Shown here piece after piece: positions 1-6,782 of a stretch of 6,895 bases of DNA. Position 1 is the stretch's first letter. Each line of letters begins with the position of its first letter. The notes under the pieces were generated by a model. It was not told where the DNA came from. It ran no database searches and saw only the letters and a list, made by a program, of their open reading frames with translations. The position numbers were made by a program, and so were the translations under genes. This stretch comes from Deltaproteobacteria bacterium (GTDB lineage Bacteria; Desulfobacterota; Desulfobacteria; Desulfobacterales; ETH-SRB1), in contig JAFCZU010000172.1 of assembly GCA_019314185.1 (NCBI GenBank), positions 1-6,895 on the forward strand, written 5' to 3'.

Positions 1-111
1 AACGCCTCCTACAGCGCCAACACCTGTTGTTGAAACAGCAGCACCAGTAACAACCGCTACACCACCACCGAATGTAGAAATAGCTCCTTTTCCGACAGCA
101 CTCCAATTGAT
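1..111 (-). other. Start of the variable C-terminal tip (incomplete)
   Basis: Residues 2038-2074 follow DPYGL and begin INWSAVGKGAIS, then become rich in Gly, Ala, Val and Thr (GGGVAVVTGAAV, GVGAVGG). This is where RHS proteins diverge into different effector domains. The small-residue stretch looks like the Gly-rich helical segment often placed between the core and the toxin, or a membrane-inserting segment. The domain that would name the activity is outside the window. Confidence 0.7.
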
Positions 112-3100
112 TAATCCATAAGGATCAATGAAATTAACCGGATCATTTAGACAATACCCATAAAGATCAGTATCTCCACCCGCAAACCCTATTGGATCCT
201 TTGCCGTCCAGCGGCCTGTGTCCGGGTCGTAGTCTCTGTAGCCAAAGCGCACAAGGCCTGTGTCTCTGTCGTGCAGGCCTCCTGCAAAACATAGGGGGAT
301 TTCAAATAACGGATTTGTATCTGTAATGATATTGCCGAATGAATCGTATTCTATTTTTTTTAGCACATTCCCTGCGGTGTCTGCAACAATTTTCAACGAA
401 CCTGCCTGATCGCAGGTGAGGTAATAGGTGGAGCCGTTTTTTGTCATGGCAACGGGCATCCTGGCATCTGCATACTCAAACCGCATGATGAGGTTGTCGC
501 TGCCGTCAAAGACCGCAAGGAGCCTGGTCTGGCCTTGCCAAAGGTATTTCTTGGTCACAGAGCCATTGACTTTCTTTGCTATCCTCCTTCCCAATGGGTC
601 ATGTACATAATCAATGACCCTGCCGTCCGGCAGGGTCACTCCGAGAAGTTCCCCGCGGGATGAGTAGTCATAGCTTGTAACATCTGCTCCTTCGGTTCTG
701 GTAGTAAGGAAGCCGTCTGCATTGTACTCGTAGCTGGTACTGCCGGCGGTGAGCAGACAGTCTTCATCGGAATAGAGATAGCCTTTTTGTGAAATACCCC
801 TCAGTACGTTGTTTTCATGGATCCGGGTTCCAACAGGGTTATATGCGTATTCTTCGACCAGGGCTCCATCTCTGGTTACGGTGAGAAGCCGTCCCATGGC
901 ATCATAGGTGTAGGCGTAATCGGAGGTGACCCCTTCAACGGTCTCGGTTTTGGCCGTGATCCTGCCTGCATTGTCACGGGTCAGGTTACAGGAGGTGAGG
1001 GTTGTGCCGCTTATGGAGAAGTCCTGATCATCCATCTCTCCATAGCCGTTGAAATTGCGAGTCAGGTTCAGGCCTCCACCTGTTACGGCCTCGGCCAAAC
1101 CATTTCCGGAATTGCGGGTGATACTGAAGGCGCCTGCCCCGGTCAAAAGACCGTTATTATCATAGGTGTACATCCGGGTATTGCCGGCATAAGTGCAATC
1201 CTGGACGTTGAAGTCATCGTTGTATCTATAACCAAGGGATTGATTCAGAGTTCCGGTCAGGGTCTCTGAGGTGACGAGTCTTCCGTCATATTCATATGTG
1301 ATCGTGTCTGTTCCATTGGTAATTGAGCCTACCTTTGTGCTGCAAAGATAGCTCAGATCAATATTTCCCTCTGGTATCTGGATCTGTACAAGTCTGGTCT
1401 TGTTATATATATTGTTTATCTGGCTACCTGACGGGAAGTTGGTCCGGATAAGCCTTCTGTCTTTGTCGTATATGTAGCTGTAACTGCCGCTCAGAGGTGT
1501 CCGGTATGAGTTCTTGAAATTGACCGAGTTGTAGCCAAAGCCGTGATCAATGTCCGATGGATTGGTGAGCAGGGTCATGTTGCCGTTTTGGTCGTATGTA
1601 AAGCCCACAGTTGTGCTGTCAGGCCAGTTGATCGCGGTGATGCGGCCTATGGCATCGTAGGTGTAGGTGGTAGTATGATCTTCAGCGTCGGTGATGGATT
1701 CAAGAAATCCCTGTGCATTATAGGCAAACGTGGTCGCCCTGGTATTGGCCATTGTGGTCGTCAACCGTCCCCTGGCATCATAGCCATAGGTTGTGTCATA
1801 AAGGCCTGGTAAGGTCACACTTGTGGTCAAAAGGGTATCAGGATCGTACAGCAGGGTTACAGTCCTGTTTTCAGGGGAAGTGACGGTCTTTCGGGCTTGG
1901 AAAACATCGTGTGAAAGAGTGGTTGTATTGCCATTGACAGTCACTGTTTCGGTGATCAGATCCGGGATATTGTCTGCGTTTGTATCCTGATAGGTCTTAT
2001 TCCTAAGCGTAACTTTTTCCAGGGCTGAGGGCGTGCTTTCAGTTATTTGCTTAAGATATTTGAACTTGTATTCTGAATCGATCCCATATTCAAAGATCAG
2101 GTCCATGCCGCAAGATAAGGACTTGGTTGTGGTCAGGCCGTCGGATGATTGAGTAAACAGGGTCTCTGCGCCTGTGGGATCAATGATTGTTGACGTATAG
2201 GCGCTGGTGGAATACGTGTGATCAAGGTAGGAGGTCAGGTTGCCTTCGCCGGTAATTGTCTGATACAGAATATCGCCGTTTTCCTGCACAGACCGTGCGA
2301 ATTGCCAGTGCCCTCCTTCATCGTCCCTTGCATCTGTCAACCGACCTGAAAAATCGAATTCGTGCTCAAAGCCATTTGCCTCGGGCTCTATCTTGGCCGT
2401 CATCAGGCCGTCCGAAGTATATTCAAAGCCGTAAAAACTGTTGTTCGGATAGGTAATCCGGGTGAGATGGTTGTTTGTGTCTGTGGTCAAACGGGTTGTG
2501 ATCCCGTCAGGAGAGGTAATTCCGGTCGGTACGCCGCTTGCGTCCCTATGAATGACAATCCGATTGCCAAACCGGTCGGTTATCAAAACCAATTCCTTGT
2601 TTTTATTATAGCCGAATTCATACAGGGTGATACCCGTATCAATGTCCGTGGTCTTCTGATGACGACCGTCACCGAACATGACATGCCCTACACCGTCAGC
2701 CTCGACAAAAATCAGCTCTTCCCCGATTGTCCCTGGAACAGAAGAAAACTCTACTTTTCGGATGCGGTTATTATAGGTATCTGCGATGTAAAGATTGCCT
2801 GCAACGTCTACGGCTACATCCAAGGGAAAGTCAAACCATGCCTGAGTAGCTGGTCCACCGTCGCCACTGTAACCTTCATCTTCATGCCCAAATCCGGCCA
2901 CTGTAGTGATAATCCCGCTTGTATTTATTTTCCGGATACAATTATTGTACGTATCTGCGATGTAAAGATTGCCTGCAACGTCTACGGATAGACCCCAAGG
3001 ATCGTCCAACTGCGCCTCAATGGCCAGCCCTCCATCGCCACTGTAACCGTAAGTTCCGTTTCCGGCTATTGTGGTGATAATCCCGCTCGTATCTATTTTG

Positions 3101-6100
3101 CGGATACAATGGCTATCTACAATATAGAGATTGCCGGCCTTATCCACGACTATACTATAAGCGCAAAGTTGTGCCTCAATAGCCGGCCCTCCATTGCCGT
3201 TGTAACCGCAAATTCCGTTTCCGGCCACTGTAGTAATAATCCCGTTTGTATCTACCTTCCGGATACGGCAATTGTCGTTGTCTGCGATGTAAACGTTGCC
3301 GACATCATCAACAGCTACGTCAAAAGGCTCGTTGAGTTGTGACTCAGCAGCCGGCCATTGATCGCCACTGTAACCTGGTGTTCCGTTCCCGGCTACCGTG
3401 GTTATGATGCCGTTAGTATCCACTTTCCGGATGCAGTGGTTATTACTATCTGCAATGTAGAGGTTGCCTGCGGCATCCACATCTATGTCCCAGGGAATAT
3501 CAAGCTCTGCCTGAGTAGCCAAACCATCATCTCCACTATAGCCTTTGGTTCCATTTCCAGCTACCGTGGTGATAATTCCGTTTGTATCCACCTTCCGGAC
3601 GCGATGATTCCATGAATCCGCGATGTAGAGGTTGCCTACGGCATCTGTGGCTACACCGTGAGGAAAGACAATTTCCGCCTCAGTGGCCGGTCCTCCATCA
3701 CCGCCTGAGCCGTAATCTCCGGTTCCGGCCACCGTGTTAATAATGCTGCCGGTATTGTTTGTACTTATAGTCCCGTCTCCTTTGTAAAGTCTGCCTGGCT
3801 CCATTGGGCTGAGGTAATGATTGGTAGAAATTGTCCAGCCTTCGGCAATGCTGATAGCTCTTGCTCCTCCAACACGTAATGTGTCGCGCTTCCAGCAGAT
3901 CACCTTCTGCCTGGCAGGTATGGCTGTTACATCACTGCCAGTCTGCGCGAATGACATCTCAAAATTTCCCGGCAACAAATAGACCGCATCATAGACAAAC
4001 TTCACAGCCACATGAGCTATAGCAAAACCGTTGACAGGTCTGCCGAGGTGGTCGAGGCCATCCCAAACAAATGTCGCTTTTTGGTTGGGCAGGAGGTCAA
4101 GGATCTGTTTAAATGTCCGGCCTGCCAGATCGACATTGACAATTATGCTCTTAAGGCTTGCAGGGACTGTGTCGCCGGATGCAGGAACGGTTATGACGGT
4201 ACTGTAACCTTTTACACGGTTACTCGCATAGTGGAGGGTGATATCTGTACCTGGAACAGGGATATCCTCGTGAAATATCCGGCTTCTTTCTTCTACAAAA
4301 GAGCAAGATTCGATCTTGCAGTCCTTTTCTTCTTCTTTCTGCTCGTCTGCATCAGGCTCGCCTTCCGGGTTTGGAGAAATGGCGTCTTCAGGCGGGCCAT
4401 AAGGCCAGTTGCAATCCCAGGGGGTGAAATGGGTCACTGCAACCCGCCAGAATGTAGATTTTGGCGCATATCTCTCGCTATCACCCAGCCCTTTTACCTC
4501 ATCGCTGAATAATCCATTGTTGTTGAGGTCGTTGGGCTGGCCGTTGCCGTCCGCATCCAGGGCATCTACGATCCCGTTGCTGTCCATATCCATAAGCTGA
4601 ACCACCACGCCGTTTTCATGAGGGACCCATACGCCACGATCCCGGTCGTAGCAGCCTACAGGGACAGCGCTGCCCACGTCAAAACCAAGAAAATTATCAA
4701 CCCATGTAATGACCGGTTTTTCAAACCTCACCCTCGAAGAGCCATCCACGCTCAGTTCCACACAGTAGGTATACGCAGAGTTTGGGGGAAGTTTTGCCGG
4801 CATGGATTCGGGCGTGGTAAACTCTGTTGCCCGGGTGGTGATAGTGGCAAGTTCCTGAATATCATTGCCCTGTTCGTCTGTTAGATATGCCCGGTTGTCT
4901 CCGGTAAAGACCATGGTACAAGACCGGCTGCCAAATGCGTCACTCACTTCTGTGCTCTGGTGAGCAACTACCGTGCCCGGATTTCCGTCAAAGGTTACAG
5001 TAGTTGCAACAGGATCCTGTTCGATCATCTGAACAGTTTCAGTTTCGGCTATGTCATTCCAGGGAACATATACCTTCCTGTGGGCCGTAATCAGACTTTC
5101 TTTTTGGTAAACAACAGTAATGGTATATCCACCTTCCACAGGGATAGTAAACCGACCGGCGCTATCAGTAAAGACCTCGCCATATTCCGGATGACTGTGG
5201 ATGCTCACTTTAATACCCGCTACAGGGGAACCGGTCAGATTCTGAATCTTGCCTGTAATCAATGAAAATCGCATGGGATCGTATGACTTGATTGTTACAC
5301 CAGGAGGGATCAAGTCCTCATACTGCGCGCCAAAAGAGCCTTCGGGTTGAGGCTCAGTATCGCCCATTATTACCCTGACTGTAACCTGGGCACTTGCAGA
5401 GCCGCCATGTCCGGTAATATTGATGGTATAGATTGTATTTTGTTCAGGGGAAACCTCAATTGATCCGTTTGGAGATACGACCCCGATCCCGTTATCAATC
5501 TGCGCATGCTGTGTGTGTGTTGAATTCCATGTCAAAAGAGTTGATTCACCAAGCCGAATGACCTCTGAAGCCGTTGAAATAGTCACACTCGGCTTAGGAT
5601 ATATTACAGTGATTGTAACATCAGCAGTAGCTGTGCCTCCAGGCCCTGTCGCAGTAATCTTATATGTAGTGGTCTCAACCGGAAAAAGTTCGATTGACCC
5701 ATCTATAGGCACACTGCCGATACCAGGTTCAATAACACAGGAATCAGCACCTGTGCAGGTCCAGGAAAGCATTGTCGATTCGCCGAGCTCAATCATCTCA
5801 GTATCGGCGGTGACAGATATAGTCGGAGCCTCTGCCTGCCGGATTATTGCAATGGTTACGTAACTTCTACGCTTACCACCTTTCAGTTTTACAGAAACAG
5901 AATTTTCATGCGTCAAGCTAATCGGAACTCGAAGGGTATGTATTTTTTGGCTGAAATCCTTTGGACCGAATATTCTTGTTTCATTAACAAGAATGACCGC
6001 ACTGCTGATCCTGCTTTTACCATCGCTATCCCCATTGACAACAATAAGTTCAGCATTGCCCGGAGTTGTAAAAAATGTATCATGATAAAGATCAGGCCGA

Positions 6101-6222
6101 CCCTTGCTTCGCACGTATTTGCTCGGGCCAAACAGGGTTGTATGGCTCCAACAAGATGTGGGAATAAACAAACAAAGGAATACAAGAAATACAAAAAATC
6201 TGATTATAAAAGCCTTTTTCAT
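1..6222 (-). CDS. Giant secreted RHS/YD-repeat protein with Ig-like, NHL-propeller and RHS-core domains (3' end outside window)
   Basis: Codons run without a stop from the ATG at 6222-6220 to position 1 (2074 residues visible), preceded by an in-frame TAA at 6234-6232. Order: signal peptide (1-26); a beta-rich region (about 27-130); two Ig-like repeats (132-285); a carboxypeptidase-regulatory-like domain (318-374); an acidic Asp/Asn-Gly segment (545-575); an RHS-associated segment with HFTPWDCNWPYGPP (598-611), an acidic linker (620-634) and RSRIFHEDIPVPGTD; six NHL repeats (828-1157); YD repeats (about 1169-1976); the RHS core ending DPYGL (1977-2037); the start of a Gly/Ala-rich variable tip (2038-2074). 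In this family the YD repeats form a hollow shell enclosing a C-terminal toxin released by self-cleavage; contact-dependent competition is a typical role. The role here is inferred, because the effector part is cut off. The start is supported by the signal peptide and a ribosome binding site 7 bases upstream. The gene seems monocistronic at its 5' end, since its upstream neighbour points the other way. No frameshift was found. Confidence 0.95.
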   Translation of the reverse strand, partial: MKKAFIIRFFVFLVFLCLFIPTSCWSHTTLFGPSKYVRSKGRPDLYHDTFFTTPGNAELIVVNGDSDGKSRISSAVILVNETRIFGPKDFSQKIHTLRVPISLTHENSVSVKLKGGKRRSYVTIAIIRQAEAPTISVTADTEMIELGESTMLSWTCTGADSCVIEPGIGSVPIDGSIELFPVETTTYKITATGPGGTATADVTITVIYPKPSVTISTASEVIRLGESTLLTWNSTHTQHAQIDNGIGVVSPNGSIEVSPEQNTIYTINITGHGGSASAQVTVRVIMGDTEPQPEGSFGAQYEDLIPPGVTIKSYDPMRFSLITGKIQNLTGSPVAGIKVSIHSHPEYGEVFTDSAGRFTIPVEGGYTITVVYQKESLITAHRKVYVPWNDIAETETVQMIEQDPVATTVTFDGNPGTVVAHQSTEVSDAFGSRSCTMVFTGDNRAYLTDEQGNDIQELATITTRATEFTTPESMPAKLPPNSAYTYCVELSVDGSSRVRFEKPVITWVDNFLGFDVGSAVPVGCYDRDRGVWVPHENGVVVQLMDMDSNGIVDALDADGNGQPNDLNNNGLFSDEVKGLGDSERYAPKSTFWRVAVTHFTPWDCNWPYGPPEDAISPNPEGEPDADEQKEEEKDCKIESCSFVEERSRIFHEDIPVPGTDITLHYASNRVKGYSTVITVPASGDTVPASLKSIIVNVDLAGRTFKQILDLLPNQKATFVWDGLDHLGRPVNGFAIAHVAVKFVYDAVYLLPGNFEMSFAQTGSDVTAIPARQKVICWKRDTLRVGGARAISIAEGWTISTNHYLSPMEPGRLYKGDGTISTNNTGSIINTVAGTGDYGSGGDGGPATEAEIVFPHGVATDAVGNLYIADSWNHRVRKVDTNGIITTVAGNGTKGYSGDDGLATQAELDIPWDIDVDAAGNLYIADSNNHCIRKVDTNGIITTVAGNGTPGYSGDQWPAAESQLNEPFDVAVDDVGNVYIADNDNCRIRKVDTNGIITTVAGNGICGYNGNGGPAIEAQLCAYSIVVDKAGNLYIVDSHCIRKIDTSGIITTIAGNGTYGYSGDGGLAIEAQLDDPWGLSVDVAGNLYIADTYNNCIRKINTSGIITTVAGFGHEDEGYSGDGGPATQAWFDFPLDVAVDVAGNLYIADTYNNRIRKVEFSSVPGTIGEELIFVEADGVGHVMFGDGRHQKTTDIDTGITLYEFGYNKNKELVLITDRFGNRIVIHRDASGVPTGITSPDGITTRLTTDTNNHLTRITYPNNSFYGFEYTSDGLMTAKIEPEANGFEHEFDFSGRLTDARDDEGGHWQFARSVQENGDILYQTITGEGNLTSYLDHTYSTSAYTSTIIDPTGAETLFTQSSDGLTTTKSLSCGMDLIFEYGIDSEYKFKYLKQITESTPSALEKVTLRNKTYQDTNADNIPDLITETVTVNGNTTTLSHDVFQARKTVTSPENRTVTLLYDPDTLLTTSVTLPGLYDTTYGYDARGRLTTTMANTRATTFAYNAQGFLESITDAEDHTTTYTYDAIGRITAINWPDSTTVGFTYDQNGNMTLLTNPSDIDHGFGYNSVNFKNSYRTPLSGSYSYIYDKDRRLIRTNFPSGSQINNIYNKTRLVQIQIPEGNIDLSYLCSTKVGSITNGTDTITYEYDGRLVTSETLTGTLNQSLGYRYNDDFNVQDCTYAGNTRMYTYDNNGLLTGAGAFSITRNSGNGLAEAVTGGGLNLTRNFNGYGEMDDQDFSISGTTLTSCNLTRDNAGRITAKTETVEGVTSDYAYTYDAMGRLLTVTRDGALVEEYAYNPVGTRIHENNVLRGISQKGYLYSDEDCLLTAGSTSYEYNADGFLTTRTEGADVTSYDYSSRGELLGVTLPDGRVIDYVHDPLGRRIAKKVNGSVTKKYLWQGQTRLLAVFDGSDNLIMRFEYADARMPVAMTKNGSTYYLTCDQAGSLKIVADTAGNVLKKIEYDSFGNIITDTNPLFEIPLCFAGGLHDRDTGLVRFGYRDYDPDTGRWTAKDPIGFAGGDTDLYGYCLNDPVNFIDPYGLINWSAVGKGAISTFGGGVAVVTGAAVSTTGVGAVGGV
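112..294 (-). other. RHS repeat-associated core with self-cleavage-type motif
   Basis: Residues 1977-2037 match the conserved RHS core: FAGGLHDRDTGLVRFGYRDY, DPDTGRWTAKDPIGFAGG, LYGYCLNDPVNF and DPYGL. In TcC and several RHS toxins this domain acts as an aspartyl protease on its own chain just after the DPxGL motif, freeing the C-terminal part. Asp2009 (KDPIG) and Asp2033 (DPYGL) are candidates for the acidic pair. Cleavage after Leu2037 is predicted from the family. Confidence 0.9.
295..2718 (-). repeat. YD-repeat (RHS shell) region
   Basis: Residues about 1169-1976 carry many degenerate YD repeats, among them GYDARGRLTTT (from 1480), TYDAIGRITAI, TYDQNGNMTLL, TYDAMGRLLTV, EYNADGFLTTR, VHDPLGRRIAK (from about 1873) and EYDSFGNIITD (from 1958). 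In RHS and TcC proteins of known structure such repeats wind as a beta-sheet spiral into a closed cocoon around the C-terminal toxin. The region opens with VEADGVGHVMFGDGR and TDRFGNRIVIHRDASG, typical of the start of the shell. Confidence 0.93.
2752..3741 (-). repeat. Six tandem NHL repeats (predicted six-bladed beta-propeller)
   Basis: Residues 828-1157 hold six units starting at residues 828, 884, 940, 996, 1049 and 1105. The unit is 56 residues (168 bases), except unit 4 with 53 and unit 6 extended by two. The pattern is ITTVAGNGT-GYSGD, then PAT-A-L, then VD-AGNLYIAD and IRKVDTNG. NHL repeats fold as propeller blades, and six blades would close a complete ring usable for binding protein, sugar or nucleic acid. 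Unit 4 is the most diverged (VDSHCIRK in place of ADTYNNCIRK). Units 5 and 6 share 37 identical bases. The ligand is unknown. Confidence 0.9.
4498..4590 (-). other. Asp/Asn-Gly-rich segment, likely calcium-binding
   Basis: Residues 545-575 hold DMDSNGIVD, DADGNGQPND and NNNGLFSDE in a row. This resembles the DxDxNG loops of dockerin or thrombospondin type 3 repeats, which bind calcium in extracellular proteins. A similar stretch occurs, from memory, in other bacterial RHS proteins just before the HFTPWDCNWPYGPP segment found here at 598-611. Calcium binding is inferred. Confidence 0.6.
5101..5271 (-). other. Carboxypeptidase-regulatory-like (CarboxypepD_reg) domain
   Basis: Residues about 318-374 match the usual pattern of this transthyretin-like beta-sandwich: an ITGKIQN opening strand, GSPVAGIKVSI, then a TDSAGRFTIPV turn and a GGYTITVVYQK closing strand. 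Such domains are common in multi-domain secreted proteins as folding or spacer units and carry no known catalysis. The call comes from motif reading only. Confidence 0.65.
5368..5829 (-). repeat. Two tandem Ig-like repeats in the RHS protein
   Basis: Residues about 132-207 and 210-285 are copies of one another. Both have the pattern PxxxxTIS/VTI, then LGEST-L-W, a central IxxGIGxV-xxGSIE, then a TxYxIxxTGxGG-A-AxVT end. They are about 76 residues each and likely form beta-sandwiches. In secreted bacterial proteins such modules act as stalks or binding domains outside the cell. The first copy has a Cys pair (WTCTGADSC) that the second lacks (WNSTHTQHA). The exact family is not assigned. Confidence 0.75.
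6145..6222 (-). other. Sec signal peptide of the RHS protein
   Basis: Residues 1-26 have a short basic start (MKK, plus Arg8), a hydrophobic stretch of Phe, Val, Leu and Ile (about 9-20), then a polar end PTSCWS. This predicts export through the inner membrane. Cleavage by signal peptidase I near Ser26 is plausible. Cys24 is preceded by P-T-S, which is a poor lipobox, so a lipoprotein is possible but not favoured. Confidence 0.8.
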
Positions 6223-6229
6223 GATATTA

Positions 6230-6238
6230 CCTTACCTC
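6230..6238 (-). promoter_or_regulatory. Ribosome binding site of the RHS gene
   Basis: On the minus strand the bases before the ATG read GAGGTAAGGTAATATC. The AAGG (6233-6230) lies 7 bases from the ATG at 6222, and a second purine block GAGG lies just upstream (6238-6235). Either could pair with the 3' end of 16S rRNA; the closer one has the better spacing. It supports 6222 as the start. I see no convincing -35/-10 pair upstream. Confidence 0.6.
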
Positions 6239-6289
6239 AATCAAGTAAAATCTAAGGAATTGCTGTCCCACCTTACGTTGGTAGCCGTC

Positions 6290-6587
6290 ATGGAGAACTG
6301 GGGTCATAAGATATTCTGGGTTGTACAGGAACCCGTTTATCAGGATTTTCTGAACCGGTATAATCTCAATGGCATATCATGATGAGCATGCAACTGTTTT
6401 TACAATTTATGACATGAAAAAGGAATCTGGCAAATATAACCTGTTTGACAAAAGAATCGAATCTTCCACAATTGACGATTTATTCAACGCATTCAGAAAT
6501 AACCCGAATATCCCATCAAAAGAGACATTTGTTAATAAACTAAAGACTAAACTAACAGCAAAGATGGAACTGAAGCTGGAATTTTAA
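6290..6587 (+). pseudogene. Frameshifted C-terminal remnant of an unidentified protein
   Basis: Two overlapping plus-strand frames read as one protein. The first, from about 6290 (MENWGHKIFWVVQEPVYQDF) to a TGA at 6380-6382, continues one frame on from about 6369 (YHDEHATVFTIYDMKKESGK) to a TAA at 6585-6587. The composition (aromatic-rich strands, then helical IDDLFNAFRNN and KETFVNKLKTKL) looks like real protein, about 95 residues together. It lacks a normal N-terminus and a good ribosome binding site, and the part before 6290 runs into the RHS start on the other strand. I see it as the tail of a larger gene, broken by a +1 shift and truncated. Some resemblance to the tails of NotI-like restriction endonucleases is a weak memory-based guess. 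It could instead be a small intact second frame (6369-6587). Confidence 0.5.
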
Positions 6588-6652
6588 TCTCTTTTAGGGT
6601 TTAATTCCCCGCAACTTGCTGCGATTCCTTCTTCTACCTTCAGCAATAAATT
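6588..6652. other. Short spacer with a small inverted repeat
   Basis: This spacer has no gene. It holds CCCCGCAACTTGCTGCGATT at 6607-6626, in which CGCA (6610-6613) pairs with TGCG (6620-6623); GCAA-C-TTGC (6611-6619) is an alternative pairing. It looks like a decayed REP-type hairpin whose right arm lost the CCCC complement. The stem is too short and lacks a U-run, so I do not call it a terminator. Confidence 0.35.
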
Positions 6653-6782
6653 TTGACGGCAAAGTAAAAAACTTCAGTTTCAAGGCGCGCAAATCCTGAG
6701 AAAAGAGACGTACTTATGGCTACGTCCCAATGACGAAGGATGCAGCGCAACGCAGAAAATGGACTTTTTACGAAGCTGTCAA
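6653..6782. repeat. 130-bp imperfect palindrome with terminal inverted repeats (MITE-like)
   Basis: The left end reads TTGACGGCAAAGTAAAAA (6653-6670). The right end, on the other strand, reads TTGACAGCTTCGTAAAAA (6782-6765). These agree at 14 of 18 bases. The arms stay related inward: GCGCGCAAATCCTGAG on the left against GCGCTGCATCCTTCG on the right, meeting at a perfect GACGTA (6707-6712) and TACGTC (6721-6726) around an 8-base loop. The whole can fold as one long hairpin. No protein is encoded. It begins at the base after the EF-G stop, so it also forms the 3' trailer of that transcript. It resembles, from memory, a repeat common between genes of desulfobacteria. No clear target duplication is seen. 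Confidence 0.65.

Noticed and set aside
2752..3741. Regular repeats suggesting a CRISPR array or satellite
   Set aside because: The 168-base period keeps the reading frame and each unit translates to an NHL blade. There are no unique spacers between short identical repeats.
428..5863. Many plus-strand open frames of 60-209 codons (for example 817-1269, 2362-2991, 4012-4512, 5513-5863)
   Set aside because: They lie antisense to the RHS gene, whose minus-strand translation shows clear domains throughout. The plus-strand translations show no recognisable domains; several seem repetitive only because they mirror the NHL repeats.
5913..6194. Minus-strand 93-codon frame starting at 6194
   Set aside because: It overlaps the RHS N-terminus in another frame and has no ribosome binding site or family features; the signal-peptide frame is the real one.
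6223..6330. Sigma-70 promoter for the RHS gene
   Set aside because: Only weak partial matches to -35 and -10 boxes are present, none with good spacing.
6369..6382. Programmed frameshift joining the two plus-strand frames
   Set aside because: I see no slippery run, strong downstream stem or internal ribosome binding site, and the product would lack a proper N-terminus. Decay is simpler.
6588..6630. Rho-independent terminator after the remnant at 6587
   Set aside because: The stem is only four base pairs and no U-run follows on either strand.
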